A DNA stretch of 64,000 nucleotides from Nonomuraea typhae (GCF_009760925.1 NZ_VRLV01000004.1:126308-190307), one strand, 5' to 3'. Positions 8,640-16,367 are shown, counted from the first letter of the stretch. Numbers and translations are program-made. Notes: generated by a model not told the origin, from the sequence alone.

Positions 8640-8811
8640 CCAGGACGTGGTCGACGCCCAGAACCACTGCCTGGACGCCTACGCCACCCGCAAGCAACAC
8701 CAGATCGGCTACGAGAACGCCGACCGGCTGAGCTCGTTCCTCTCGCGCGAGCTCACCCGCCGCACCGCCCGATCTGACCGCGACAGCCGAGCAGCCCGGT
8801 GGACGACCTAA
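8302..8811 (+). CDS. Unknown phage protein, helical
   Basis: 169 residues. TTG 8302 is chosen because AAGGAG lies 10 bases upstream and the start would overlap a TGA at 8303-8305 in the classic 4-base way. It is rich in Ala, Glu, Lys and Arg (TAKAEARIQARQERAYAEL; EKYADSILEIRRAQAVIGKL), so it is probably a helical or coiled-coil protein. It sits between the Cas4-like nuclease and ThyX. No family recognised. The overlap with the nuclease frame is abnormal, and this frame has the better coding character there. Confidence 0.65.
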   Translation: MRTVSRSRNLTTAKAEARIQARQERAYAELHAPDRPAEMPPAVPNDVTELDDRELMRLFGEMTQWVGYYAGLLAKAQIAEKYADSILEIRRAQAVIGKLSKTVTAAKAEAASDQDVVDAQNHCLDAYATRKQHQIGYENADRLSSFLSRELTRRTARSDRDSRAARWTT

Positions 8812-8904
8812 CAGCGCCGCGCCCAACCCGTTTGCGGCCGAGCCGTTACCAGCGGCTGAGCCACCGGCCGAGACATCCACCACCAACCACCAGGAGAAAC
8901 CACC

Positions 8905-9585
8905 ATGCGAGTCACCCTGCTGAGCTCAAGTAGGGCCAGCAACGAAGTGCTCGTCCGGGTCGCCCACCCCGACGAGCGTGACACCGACGCGGACCTGATC
9001 GCCGAGTACGCCGGGCGCATCTGCTACCAGAGCTGGCACAAACCCAACCCGGCCACCCGCCGCAACACCGACTACCTGGCCAACATCCTCGAGCAGGGCC
9101 ACCACAGCGTCCTGGAGCACACCCACGCGGCCTTCCTCATCGAGGGCGTGTCCCGGCACCTGCTCGGCGAACTCACCCGCCACCGGCACGCCGGATTCTC
9201 CGTCGAGTCGCTGCGCTACTGCCCGCCCCGCGACTACACCCTCCACCCCACCCTGGCCGAGCAGGAGAACCCCATGATCCGCCGGGTCCTCCAGGAGTCC
9301 TGGCGCACCGCGAGCGACCACTACGACTGGCTCTACAAGTACCTGATCGCCTCCGGCTACAAGATCAAGGAAGCCCGCGAGGCAGCCGCCCAGGTGCTGC
9401 CCCTGAACACCAGCACCGACCTGGTCGCCTCGGCGAACTTCCGCGGCTGGCGCGACCTGCTGAGCAAGCGGCTCGACCTCACGGCCAACCGCGAGATCCG
9501 TCGGCTCGCCGAGCGCCTGCTGGCCGAGCTCCGCACCCTCGCCCCGAACTCCGTCCAAGACATCACGCTGAAGGAGCAGGCGTGA
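8905..9585 (+). CDS. thyX: Flavin-dependent thymidylate synthase
   Basis: 226 residues; methylates dUMP to dTMP using methylene-tetrahydrofolate, FAD and NADPH. The ThyX signature RHRx7S is complete (R92-H-R94 to S102), with R104-Y105 closing the motif. QGHHSVLEH near residue 70 is the second conserved block. ATG 8905 follows a CACCACCAACCACC-AGGAG leader like those of other genes here. It makes the phage independent of host thymidylate synthesis together with nrdJ and the dNMP kinase. Confidence 0.95.
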   Translation: MRVTLLSSSRASNEVLVRVAHPDERDTDADLIAEYAGRICYQSWHKPNPATRRNTDYLANILEQGHHSVLEHTHAAFLIEGVSRHLLGELTRHRHAGFSVESLRYCPPRDYTLHPTLAEQENPMIRRVLQESWRTASDHYDWLYKYLIASGYKIKEAREAAAQVLPLNTSTDLVASANFRGWRDLLSKRLDLTANREIRRLAERLLAELRTLAPNSVQDITLKEQA

Positions 9586-9713
9586 ACAGCTACCTCGACA
9601 CCCTCCTACACGGCCTGATCTTCGGCGTCACCGTCGCCGTGATCGCTGGCCTGCTCGCCCCCATCTCCGTCATCGTCATGAACGCCTACCTGCGATGGAA
9701 GGCCCGCCGATGA
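9582..9713 (+). CDS. Small single-span membrane protein C
   Basis: 43 residues starting at GTG 9582, overlapping the thyX stop (GTGA). One long hydrophobic span (GLIFGVTVAVIAGLLAPISV) is followed by a basic end (RWKARR). No family recognised. Confidence 0.65.
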   Translation: MNSYLDTLLHGLIFGVTVAVIAGLLAPISVIVMNAYLRWKARR

Positions 9714-9847
9714 CCGAGATCCTCATCGCGGTCATCGCAGCCGCCGCGCTGTTTGCCACCTACCGGTTCGGACACGCCATGGGCCACGCCGACGCCACCA
9801 TCGACCTCGCCCTGGCCTCCCTGCGCGAGCTGGAGGAGCGCCAGTGA
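9710..9847 (+). CDS. Small single-span membrane protein D
   Basis: 45 residues starting at ATG 9710, overlapping the preceding stop (ATGA). An N-terminal span (ILIAVIAAAALFATYRFG) is followed by an amphipathic acidic tail (SLRELEERQ). No family recognised. Confidence 0.65.
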   Translation: MTEILIAVIAAAALFATYRFGHAMGHADATIDLALASLRELEERQ

Positions 9848-10410
9848 AGCTGATCATCGGCCTGCACGGCTTCGCCCAGTCAGGCAAGGACACCTTCGCC
9901 GACGCCCTCGTCCGAAACTACGACTTCCGCAAGGTGGCCTTCGCCGACCCCGTGCGTGAGCTGCTGGCTGAGCAGAATCCCGTCGCCCTGTTCGAGGACG
10001 GCCACCCCGTACGGCTGCGCGAGCTGGTCGACCGGTTCGGCTGGGACGAGGCCAAGCAGATCTACCCCCCGGTGCGCGAACTGCTCCAGTCGACCGGCAT
10101 GAGTGTGCGCCAGGTGCTGGGAGCGCGCACCTGGATCGACGAGGCGTTCCGCCGGGCCGAGGGCGCCGACCGCGTGGTCTTCTCTGACGTGCGCATGACC
10201 AACGAGGCCGCCCTGCTGCGCGACCTGTACGGCGCCACCCTGGTCAAGGTCGAACGGCCCGGCGTCGGCCCGGTCAACGACCACATCAGCGACGCCGGAC
10301 TGCCCGAGCCGCTGTTCGACTGGCGCATCACCAACTCCAGCACCATCGCTGACCTGATCGCCCAGGCCGACATGCTCATCCACCGCCTGACCATCCGGAG
10401 AACCCGCTGA
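9844..10410 (+). CDS. Deoxynucleoside monophosphate kinase
   Basis: 188 residues with a P-loop near the start (GFAQSGKDTFA), the arrangement of T4 gp1-type dNMP kinases, which phosphorylate dNMPs including modified ones. Supporting blocks are RQVLGARTWIDEAF and VVFSDVRMTNEAALL (Walker B-like). GTG 9844 overlaps the previous stop. It completes the nucleotide pathway with nrdJ and thyX. Confidence 0.85.
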   Translation: MKLIIGLHGFAQSGKDTFADALVRNYDFRKVAFADPVRELLAEQNPVALFEDGHPVRLRELVDRFGWDEAKQIYPPVRELLQSTGMSVRQVLGARTWIDEAFRRAEGADRVVFSDVRMTNEAALLRDLYGATLVKVERPGVGPVNDHISDAGLPEPLFDWRITNSSTIADLIAQADMLIHRLTIRRTR

Positions 10411-10628
10411 TGAGCGCGCCCACCATCACCGACATCTTCGCCATGGGCGGCCGACTGTACGCCTCCCGCCGCGCCCTGAACTGCGCCATCACCGCCGACT
10501 ACGGCCGCCCCCCGTACAGCTACACCGTCCGGCCGACCGTCTACCAGGCGTTCGGCAACGTCAACGGCGAGATCGAGTGGGGCGAGGTCACGGAAGAGTT
10601 CGCCCGCCCGGCAGGGGAGGGGGCGTGA
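10410..10628 (+). CDS. Unknown small phage protein
   Basis: 72 residues starting at ATG 10410, which shares one base with the previous stop. Tyrosine-rich centre (RPPYSYTVRPTVYQAF) and acidic end. Not recognised. It links the kinase and RuvC genes in the same overlapping operon. Confidence 0.65.
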   Translation: MSAPTITDIFAMGGRLYASRRALNCAITADYGRPPYSYTVRPTVYQAFGNVNGEIEWGEVTEEFARPAGEGA

Positions 10629-11206
10629 TGCAGCTCGCCCTGCCCGGCATGCCCGAACCCGAGCCGCTGTTTGTCGGGCTGGACCAGTCCTATACCGGCT
10701 TTGGGCTGATCGTCCTCGGCCCGGACACCGGCATCGTCAAAGCCATCACCGGCACCTGGCCCGCCAAGAAGCACGGCAGCGGCGTGATGCGGCTGCTGGA
10801 GATCTACCACTGGCTGTGGAAGGAACTGTCGCCCTACCGCGACCGCATCGAGCACGTGGTCATGGAGGGCTACGCGTATGAGGCCCGGTTCGGGCGCGAG
10901 CAGGCCGGCGAACTCGGCGCCACCGTCAAGCTGGCCTTGGCCGAGGCCCTTCCCGACCCGATCCGCTACCCGACGATCGTCCCGCCGCCCCAGCTCAAGC
11001 AGTTCGCCACAGGCAGGGGCAACGCCAGCAAAGACGACATGATCACGGCCGCAGCGCAGCACGGGTTCGTGACCAAGAACCACAATCTCGCCGACGCCTA
11101 CCTGTGTGCCCGGCTCGCCCACCTGGCCGTCGCTGGCACCACCAATCCCGCCCAGGAAAGCGTGCTGAGAAAGCTCACACTCCTCACCGAACGGCACGCC
11201 GCCTGA
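10628..11206 (+). CDS. RuvC-like Holliday junction resolvase
   Basis: 192 residues with the RNase H-fold resolvase pattern. A first acid sits in GLDQSYTGFG (D-x-S-x-x-x-G). A second acid is E in VVMEGYAYEA. The final acid is in NLADAYLCARLA, preceded by a KDDMITAAA stretch. It probably resolves recombination intermediates before packaging. ATG 10628 overlaps the previous TGA. It ends 15 bases before a terminator hairpin, closing the metabolism operon. Confidence 0.82.
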   Translation: MQLALPGMPEPEPLFVGLDQSYTGFGLIVLGPDTGIVKAITGTWPAKKHGSGVMRLLEIYHWLWKELSPYRDRIEHVVMEGYAYEARFGREQAGELGATVKLALAEALPDPIRYPTIVPPPQLKQFATGRGNASKDDMITAAAQHGFVTKNHNLADAYLCARLAHLAVAGTTNPAQESVLRKLTLLTERHAA

Positions 11207-11220
11207 CCGATGAGATACCA

Positions 11221-11254
11221 GTCGCCCCGCCCGGAACAATCCGTGCGGGGCGAC
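11221..11254 (+). terminator. Terminator of the DNA-metabolism operon
   Basis: A perfect 10-bp GC stem (GTCGCCCCGC at 11221-11230 with GCGGGGCGAC at 11245-11254) with a 14-base loop, followed by TTCGTATT. Confidence 0.7.
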
Positions 11255-11260
11255 TTCGTA

Positions 11261-11291
11261 TTAACAAAAGAAAAACCGCCGAATCTACCCT
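11261..11291 (+). promoter_or_regulatory. Promoter-like site P1 (TTAACA-N19-TACCCT)
   Basis: TTAACA at 11261-11266, then exactly 19 bases, then TACCCT at 11286-11291, followed by GGAA. It is upstream of the SpoVS-like gene. The same layout recurs at 11625, 15002, 17382 and 57407. Confidence 0.5.
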
Positions 11292-11338
11292 GGAAGGAAG
11301 ATTCCCAACACGGAGCATTTCCCTTTCAGGAGCCCTAT

Positions 11339-11623
11339 ATGAGCCTGCCCGACGACAACGAGGTGCTGCTGCGCGTCGCCTCGACCACCAGCTCTTCCTC
11401 CCTGGCCGCCACCATCAGCCACGCCGTCTACGACGGCAAACGCGTCTGGCTGCGGGCCATCGGAGCGGGCGCGGTGAACCAGAGCGTCAAGGCCCTGGCC
11501 ATCGCCTGCGGATTTGTCGGCTCGCGCGGCTACTCCCTGTCGTTTCGCCCGTCATTCGAGACGGTGAAACTCGCCGACGGGTCACCCACGGCCATCAACA
11601 TCCGCGTCATCGCCGAACGCTGA
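11339..11623 (+). CDS. SpoVS-like (Alba-fold) protein
   Basis: 94 residues whose core (IGAGAVNQSVKALAIACGFV) is nearly the diagnostic stretch of stage V sporulation protein S, an Alba-like small protein that affects sporulation and septation in Bacillus and has relatives across many bacteria. Length equals the family's (about 86-95). ATG 11339 has CAGGAG 8 bases upstream. It is transcribed on its own from P1 after a terminator. A copy within a phage block suggests interference with host development, or nucleic-acid binding; that is inference. Confidence 0.85.
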   Translation: MSLPDDNEVLLRVASTTSSSSLAATISHAVYDGKRVWLRAIGAGAVNQSVKALAIACGFVGSRGYSLSFRPSFETVKLADGSPTAINIRVIAER

Positions 11624-11624
11624 A

Positions 11625-11655
11625 TTAATTTCCGGGCGGCCAGAAAATCTACACT
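11625..11655 (+). promoter_or_regulatory. Promoter-like site P2 (TTAATT-N19-TACACT)
   Basis: TTAATT at 11625-11630 and TACACT at 11650-11655, 19 bases apart, followed by GGAAA. It sits 37 bases before GTG 11692, and the sequence around TACACT closely repeats that around P1. Confidence 0.5.
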
Positions 11656-11691
11656 GGAAAAGCGGACGAACCAAAAAGGAAAGGCGGATTC

Positions 11692-11946
11692 GTGGACGGT
11701 TCCAGAAACGGCGGATTCGCAGACTCCGCCCGCGCGGCCACCATGACCCGCTTCTACTCCCGGCAGGTCGGCGCCGGGCGCGCAGGCCATCGTCGGCGCT
11801 CGGTGCTGGAGCCGTACGCCGCCAGCCCCAACGGCCACTCGCCCTCCGACGCCCAGCGCATGCTGCCCAGCGGCGATGTCCTGCCCTCCGTCAACGGCGT
11901 GTCCGCAGAGACCTACGACCGGCGCACCTGGCTGGGCGCGTCCTGA
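11692..11946 (+). CDS. Unknown phage protein
   Basis: 84 residues starting at GTG 11692 behind a purine-rich GGAAAGG. Arg- and Ser-rich, predicted disordered, no family recognised. First gene of a rightward block of unknown proteins (11692-15532) driven by P2. Confidence 0.6.
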   Translation: MDGSRNGGFADSARAATMTRFYSRQVGAGRAGHRRRSVLEPYAASPNGHSPSDAQRMLPSGDVLPSVNGVSAETYDRRTWLGAS

Positions 11947-11960
11947 CCCGAGGAGAGTCC

Positions 11961-12275
11961 GTGAAGGACAAGACGACCACCACCTTCCCCACCATGGGCA
12001 CGCAGGCGTCGACGTTCGTCAACCGCTCGGCCGAACGCGGCCCCACCCAGACCAGCGTCCTCAAGAGCGGCAACGCCAAGGGCGGCATGATCGAGGCCGT
12101 CCTGCACGGCTACCGCCAGCAGATCCCCGAGCGGCTCGGCCACAAGGGCGCCGTCCAGGCCACCTACGTCTACCCCAACGCTGAGGAGTCGGCCGCCACC
12201 GGCCGCAACGTCTACACCGTCCCGTCCAAGGCCGGACTCGGCGACTTCTACCTGCACCAGAACCGGGGAGCCTGA
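11961..12275 (+). CDS. Unknown phage protein
   Basis: 104 residues starting at GTG 11961 after GAGGAG. N-terminus Thr-rich (KDKTTTTFPT); a compact middle (MIEAVLHGYRQQIPERLGHKG) and a Tyr-containing end. Not recognised. It lies 14 bases after the previous gene and one base before the next. Confidence 0.65.
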   Translation: MKDKTTTTFPTMGTQASTFVNRSAERGPTQTSVLKSGNAKGGMIEAVLHGYRQQIPERLGHKGAVQATYVYPNAEESAATGRNVYTVPSKAGLGDFYLHQNRGA

Positions 12276-12276
12276 C

Positions 12277-12480
12277 ATGCCCGGACCCCTGCTGGCTGCC
12301 ATCCCGGCCGTCCTGGGCACGGTCGCCCGGGCCGCCGGGCCCCAGCTCCTGCGCGCGGCGGCTGGCGCGGCAGCCCGCGGCGCCGTCAGCAAGAGCGCTC
12401 AGTTCGCCGAGTCGGCGATGAACCACAGCGCGGCTGCCCTGCACACCCAGCCCCCCGCCCCTGACGTTCAGGGGCCGTAG
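12277..12480 (+). CDS. Unknown small Ala-rich protein
   Basis: 67 residues, strongly Ala-rich and hydrophobic over residues 3-40 (LLAAIPAVLGTVARAAGPQL; AAAGAAARGAV), so possibly membrane-associated. The stop shares a base with the next GTG start. Not recognised. Confidence 0.55.
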   Translation: MPGPLLAAIPAVLGTVARAAGPQLLRAAAGAAARGAVSKSAQFAESAMNHSAAALHTQPPAPDVQGP

Positions 12481-12998
12481 TGCCCTGGTCCTACAACACC
12501 TTCGTCGCCCAGCCCGGCGGCACCACCACGGGCGGAGGCGGCGGAGCCGGGACCGGCTACCGCGACCTGCTCGACGCCAAGCGCTCGGGCCGCGTCCCCG
12601 CCATCCCCTCAGCCCAGTACCCCGACGGCTACCTCGGCACGATCGCCTCACGCCGCGAGGACCGGCTGCTCAACTCCGTCAAGGCCAAGCTCAACCAGCG
12701 CTCCTACCAGCGCGGGGTCCACAAGGGCGAGCGCGTCGCGCCCGCGGACTACTTCTGGACCGCCGAGGTCAACCCCCAAGCCGGCCTCCAGGCTCAGGCC
12801 CGCGGCACCAAGTGGACCGCCAAGGGAGACGCCGTCGAGCGGCTCGCCCACGGCGGCAAGAACGCCCTGGTCAGCCCCGAGGAACTCGGCCGCCTGGCCG
12901 CCCAGTACGGCGTGCAGGTCACCGACCCGGCCGCCCGCCGCGAATCAAACCCCCAGTTCGCCGAGCAGATGCGCCGCCATCTGCCCACCTGGAAGTAG
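12480..12998 (+). CDS. Unknown phage protein with Gly-rich segment
   Basis: 172 residues starting at GTG 12480 (overlaps TAG). A Gly/Thr linker (GGTTTGGGGGAGTG) separates a short N-terminus from a basic body. Repeated ionic stretches (RREDRLLNSVKAKLNQRSY; SPEELGRLAAQYG) look globular and helical. No family recognised. Virion-associated or internal protein is possible but not shown. Confidence 0.65.
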   Translation: MPWSYNTFVAQPGGTTTGGGGGAGTGYRDLLDAKRSGRVPAIPSAQYPDGYLGTIASRREDRLLNSVKAKLNQRSYQRGVHKGERVAPADYFWTAEVNPQAGLQAQARGTKWTAKGDAVERLAHGGKNALVSPEELGRLAAQYGVQVTDPAARRESNPQFAEQMRRHLPTWK

Positions 12999-13001
12999 AG
13001 C

Positions 13002-14555
13002 ATGCCCCCCAAGAAGAAGGGTCCGGCCGACCCCAACCTCAACCCGATCACCGGCCAGCCCGCCAACACATTCACCGCCACCACCGGGCGCGAACTGTCC
13101 CGCGCGGTCAACGCCAAGCAGTTCGAGGGTCCCGCAGCCGACGCCACCCGGATGCGCCGTCTGCACCGCGAGGTCACCGCCCCCGGCGGCAGCGCTGACG
13201 CCCAGCTCGGCTACCGGCGGCCAGAGGGCATGTCCCACGGCGATTTCACCTGGCTGGCCGGTGGCCACCGCATGTTTCCCAACACCGCGGCCGAGCGCGG
13301 CAGCCCCGCGATCAACCAGCCGCACGAGCATCACCCCGAGATCACCGTGCAGCGGCGGGCCGAGGACCTGACGGGCCCGGAGTACCGCAAGGGCGAGGCG
13401 GTGCTGGCGCACTACGGCCACGACCCGAGGAACCCGGTCGGCTCCCTGGAGAAGACCCATCACCAGGCACTTGACCGGGTCATGGCCGAGCACATCCAGG
13501 CGGGCGTGAACGAGTCCGGCTCCCAGATGTTCTACGGCGGCAGGCCCACCACCCGCCTTCCCGACGCTGACCTGCAAAAGCGTCACGATGAGAGCATGAT
13601 GTCGGCCTACGGCCGCCTCGAACAGGCCCATCACAACGTGATGAGCCACCAGCAGTTCGCGGACAACCCGGTCATGGCTCGCGCGGTGACCAACCAGGCC
13701 GTGGCCGACACATCTCCGAACTCCAAGTGGCGCTCGAAGGACTCATGGCCCAACATCGAGCAGGCCGAAGAGGCAGTGAGCGCAGCGGTCGAAGGCCGCG
13801 ACCCGAGGTTCATCTCCGGCCGCAAGCAGAACAACTACAAGGTGGTCGAGCGCACTCTGCACAGCCTGTCCACCGGAGACCCGTCGACCCATCACTACGG
13901 CGACCCGTACTCCGCGGCCAAGACGATCGCCTTCCGCGGCGCGCTGGCCGACAAGGACCACGCCGACGCCTACAAGGTCAGCGACATCCATGAGGCGTCC
14001 GTCGTCGCGCCGGGCCTGCCCACCAGCAAGTCGAAGATGTACACCGGCGCCGACGGTAAGAAGTTCCCGTACTACGCCGACCAGCCCGTCTCGGCGGTCA
14101 GGGGCGCGACCCCGGTCATCAAGACCACCGTGAGCGAGAAGACCGGGAAGGTCACCGAGAAGCACGACACCGGCAACAGCCGCCCCGAGCAGATGCTGTC
14201 GGACGGCAAGAGCTACGTCCACGCCCTCAACGACTACGCCACCCGCCGGGTGGCCGCCGAGCGCGGCCTCAGCCGCGGCGTCAACTACGCCGACAACGCC
14301 CACACCATCCAGGCCGCCGCCTGGGGCAGCCAGCAGATGCGCCGCGCAGACGTGATGGTCAGCCACGCCGACCAGTACCCGGTCGTGCGTGACTGGGCCT
14401 CAGAAGGCGCGCAGTCACTGAGTCCGGAATGGTCGTCCCACTTCGGGGAGCACTCCGGAATGCACCTGGGGGCACAGTTCCGGCCGAACCCGAACACGAA
14501 GATCAACACCAATCCGAGCAAGGACAAGCCCTACCCGGTCATGCCGGGCGACTAG
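13002..14555 (+). CDS. Large unknown phage protein
   Basis: 517 residues starting at ATG 13002, three bases after the previous stop. Basic N-terminus (PPKKKG), high His, Ser, Asn and Gln content, and a well-formed middle (TSPNSKWRSKDSWPNIEQAE; FISGRKQNNYKVVERTLHS). The C-terminus is Asn/Pro-rich. No enzyme motif recognised. Its size and position before an endolysin are compatible with a virion protein, but nothing proves this. Confidence 0.75.
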   Translation: MPPKKKGPADPNLNPITGQPANTFTATTGRELSRAVNAKQFEGPAADATRMRRLHREVTAPGGSADAQLGYRRPEGMSHGDFTWLAGGHRMFPNTAAERGSPAINQPHEHHPEITVQRRAEDLTGPEYRKGEAVLAHYGHDPRNPVGSLEKTHHQALDRVMAEHIQAGVNESGSQMFYGGRPTTRLPDADLQKRHDESMMSAYGRLEQAHHNVMSHQQFADNPVMARAVTNQAVADTSPNSKWRSKDSWPNIEQAEEAVSAAVEGRDPRFISGRKQNNYKVVERTLHSLSTGDPSTHHYGDPYSAAKTIAFRGALADKDHADAYKVSDIHEASVVAPGLPTSKSKMYTGADGKKFPYYADQPVSAVRGATPVIKTTVSEKTGKVTEKHDTGNSRPEQMLSDGKSYVHALNDYATRRVAAERGLSRGVNYADNAHTIQAAAWGSQQMRRADVMVSHADQYPVVRDWASEGAQSLSPEWSSHFGEHSGMHLGAQFRPNPNTKINTNPSKDKPYPVMPGD

Positions 14556-14719
14556 ATGTAGTCGCGCTCGCCGTAGTAGAACTCGGCGTCCTCCTCGGAA
14601 CCGCCCCGTTCCAAGAACTCCTCCCGGGTCATGTCCCCGGGTTCCAGCGACGTCCCAGGGCTGTCCAGTTCCGGCCCATCGAGCTCGGAGTCGAACTCCT
14701 CGCTGCTGCTCTCGCTCAT
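14552..14719 (-). CDS. Small acidic protein on the opposite strand
   Basis: 55 residues on the minus strand, ATG at 14719, TAG at 14552, overlapping the end of the preceding plus-strand gene by 4 bases tail-to-tail. The product is very acidic (SESSSEEFDSELDG; GGSEEDAEFYYGERDY) and lacks the Arg/Pro richness of shadow frames here. There is no strong ribosome site, so expression is uncertain. Acidic small phage proteins often mimic DNA or bind host proteins; that is only a possibility. Confidence 0.45.
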   Translation of the reverse strand: MSESSSEEFDSELDGPELDSPGTSLEPGDMTREEFLERGGSEEDAEFYYGERDYI

Positions 14720-14750
14720 GCCCGCATGCTACCGGAAAGGTGTTCGATTA

Positions 14751-15014
14751 GTGCCCGCTGGACCCTGGGCGTCGCTGCCCGAAAACCTCGTGAGTGACCG
14801 CCTGGACGAGCTGATGAACGCCTCGGCGCAGGCGATGAACGCCATCAGGCCACCGATCCCCAACATCGGCCGGGTCGCCCCCCGCTACGGCCTGGGCAAG
14901 CACGTCATCGAGGTGGCCGACGTCGTCCGCCTGGACGAGCTCTACCCCGGCCCCAAAGCAGACCCGCTGTCGGCCCGGCCTGGTTACTCGGGGACCGAAC
15001 ATTACCATTTGTGA
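14751..15014 (+). CDS. Unknown phage protein
   Basis: 87 residues starting at GTG 14751 with GGAAAGG 10 bases upstream. Helical N-terminus (LVSDRLDELMNASAQAMNAI), then GRVAPRYGLGKHVIEVADVV. Not recognised. It restarts the rightward block after the short antisense gene. Confidence 0.6.
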   Translation: MPAGPWASLPENLVSDRLDELMNASAQAMNAIRPPIPNIGRVAPRYGLGKHVIEVADVVRLDELYPGPKADPLSARPGYSGTEHYHL

Positions 15015-15032
15015 CGCCATTTTAAATACGCT
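15002..15032 (+). promoter_or_regulatory. Promoter-like site P3 (TTACCA-N19-TACGCT)
   Basis: TTACCA at 15002-15007, 19 bases, TACGCT at 15027-15032 followed by GGGAAA. It overlaps the end of the previous gene and precedes ATG 15072. Confidence 0.5.
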
Positions 15033-15071
15033 GGGAAATGTCCACGTCGGAATTATCCAGGAAGGGCGCAC

Positions 15072-15236
15072 ATGGGCACTCGAAAGCCGATGGCAGCGAC
15101 CGACCGGCGCCGTGGCGGAATTGGCGACAACGTGCGTTTCACCGTCCCGAAGGACACCGACGGCGCCGGGCCTCCGCTCGCGGAGATATTCAACGACCGG
15201 CGCAAGCCCAACGGAACCGGAAAGCGAATCGCCTAA
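15072..15236 (+). CDS. Unknown small protein
   Basis: 54 residues starting at ATG 15072 about 35 bases after P3. Basic ends around NVRFTVPKDTDGAGPPLAEI. Not recognised; it ends with the next ATG directly following its stop. Confidence 0.5.
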   Translation: MGTRKPMAATDRRRGGIGDNVRFTVPKDTDGAGPPLAEIFNDRRKPNGTGKRIA

Positions 15237-15407
15237 ATGGCCTACCCCACCTCCCGCAGCATGAGCGCCGAACTGGCCGAGGGCATCACCGACGGCGCCG
15301 TCCGCAAGCCCGCCCCCGATCGGGGCGGTCTTGGCCACAGCCCCGCCAACGCCTACCCCGGCCACGTCATGACCGGCGTGATCGGCCCGAAGGGCGGCCT
15401 GGCATGA
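15237..15407 (+). CDS. Unknown small protein
   Basis: 56 residues starting at ATG 15237, immediately after the previous TAA. Gly/Pro/Ala-rich and probably flexible. The stop overlaps the next ATG (ATGA), so the three small genes 15072-15532 are translationally coupled into the endolysin. Confidence 0.5.
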   Translation: MAYPTSRSMSAELAEGITDGAVRKPAPDRGGLGHSPANAYPGHVMTGVIGPKGGLA

Positions 15408-15532
15408 GCGAGCTCGACCACTCCCCGCGGCCCCTGGCCCCGCAGAACAAGGCGGCCGTCACCCCCGAGGACGGTGAGCAGGACGGCGAGATCCTGGACC
15501 TGCCCGTCTACGACGGCGGGAGCGGCTGGTGA
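15404..15532 (+). CDS. Unknown small acidic protein before endolysin
   Basis: 42 residues starting at ATG 15404. Acidic second half (TPEDGEQDGEILDLPVYDGG). The stop overlaps the endolysin GTG by 4 bases, so it may serve mainly to couple translation. Confidence 0.5.
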   Translation: MSELDHSPRPLAPQNKAAVTPEDGEQDGEILDLPVYDGGSGW

Positions 15533-16338
15533 GCCTCACCGTCGAGGAGTTCCTCGACACCCTCAAGAGCTTCAAGGGTTACCGCGAGCAGCCCGACAAG
15601 GACACCACCTTCGGCCTGTGGTGGGACTCCCGGCACCGCACGCACGGCTTCCGCGACGCCGCCTGGTGCGACATGTTCCTGGCCTACTGCGCCTTCAAAG
15701 CCGGCGGCGAGCAGGGCCTGGACATCATCGGCGAATATGCGTACACGCCCTACCATGCAGGCTGGTTCGCCCGCCACGGAGCGTTCGGCAACCGGCCCAC
15801 CAAGGGCGCCGTGGTGTTCTTCGACTGGGCAGGCACCCGCTCGATCAGCGCCATCGACCACGTCGGTGTGGTCCTGGGCACCGACAACCGGGGCCGCGTG
15901 GTCACCATCGAGGGCAACACCGAGGACGCGGTCAAGATCCGCTACCGCGACCGCCGCTACATCGTCGGCTACGGCTATCCCAAGTACGCCAAGGTCAGCG
16001 TCAAGCCCCGCCCGGACGAGAAGCCCGACAAGCCGACCAAGCCGACCCGGCCCACCAAGCCGTCGACTGGCAACCAGGCGCCGCGCTTCCCCCTGAGCGC
16101 AGGCCAGGTCTACGGCATCGGCCACCGCACCGGCACCGCCAAGGCCGACAGGGACGCCATCCGCCGTGTGCAGGCCAAGCTCGCCGACCGCGGCTGGAAC
16201 ATCACCGCTGACGGCGTCTTCGGCCCCATCACCCGCCAGGTCGTACGCGCCTTCCAGGACGAGAAGGGCTTGGCCGTCGACGGCCTCGTCGGCCCCCGCA
16301 CCTGGGCCGCGATCTGGGACGCCCCCGTCACCGCCTGA
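15529..16338 (+). CDS. Endolysin: CHAP amidase/peptidase plus peptidoglycan-binding domain
   Basis: 269 residues; cell-wall hydrolase for phage release. The N-terminal CHAP domain (about 1-145) has catalytic C47 (AAWCDMFLAYC) and H111 (DHVGVVLG), with EGNT closing the site. A Lys/Pro/Thr linker (about 158-183) joins a C-terminal PG_binding_1 domain (about 200-265) with the usual VQAKLADRG and DGVFGPIT blocks, and ending WAAIWD. It has no signal peptide, so it needs a holin; the only holin-like gene seen is far away at 56355. Confidence 0.9.
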   Translation: MSLTVEEFLDTLKSFKGYREQPDKDTTFGLWWDSRHRTHGFRDAAWCDMFLAYCAFKAGGEQGLDIIGEYAYTPYHAGWFARHGAFGNRPTKGAVVFFDWAGTRSISAIDHVGVVLGTDNRGRVVTIEGNTEDAVKIRYRDRRYIVGYGYPKYAKVSVKPRPDEKPDKPTKPTRPTKPSTGNQAPRFPLSAGQVYGIGHRTGTAKADRDAIRRVQAKLADRGWNITADGVFGPITRQVVRAFQDEKGLAVDGLVGPRTWAAIWDAPVTA

Positions 16339-16367
16339 CCCCCACGACACGAATCAAGAAACGGCGC

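Noticed and set aside
12061..12651. 196-codon minus-strand Arg-rich frame
   Set aside because: Shadow of three short plus-strand genes that have overlapping starts and ribosome sites.
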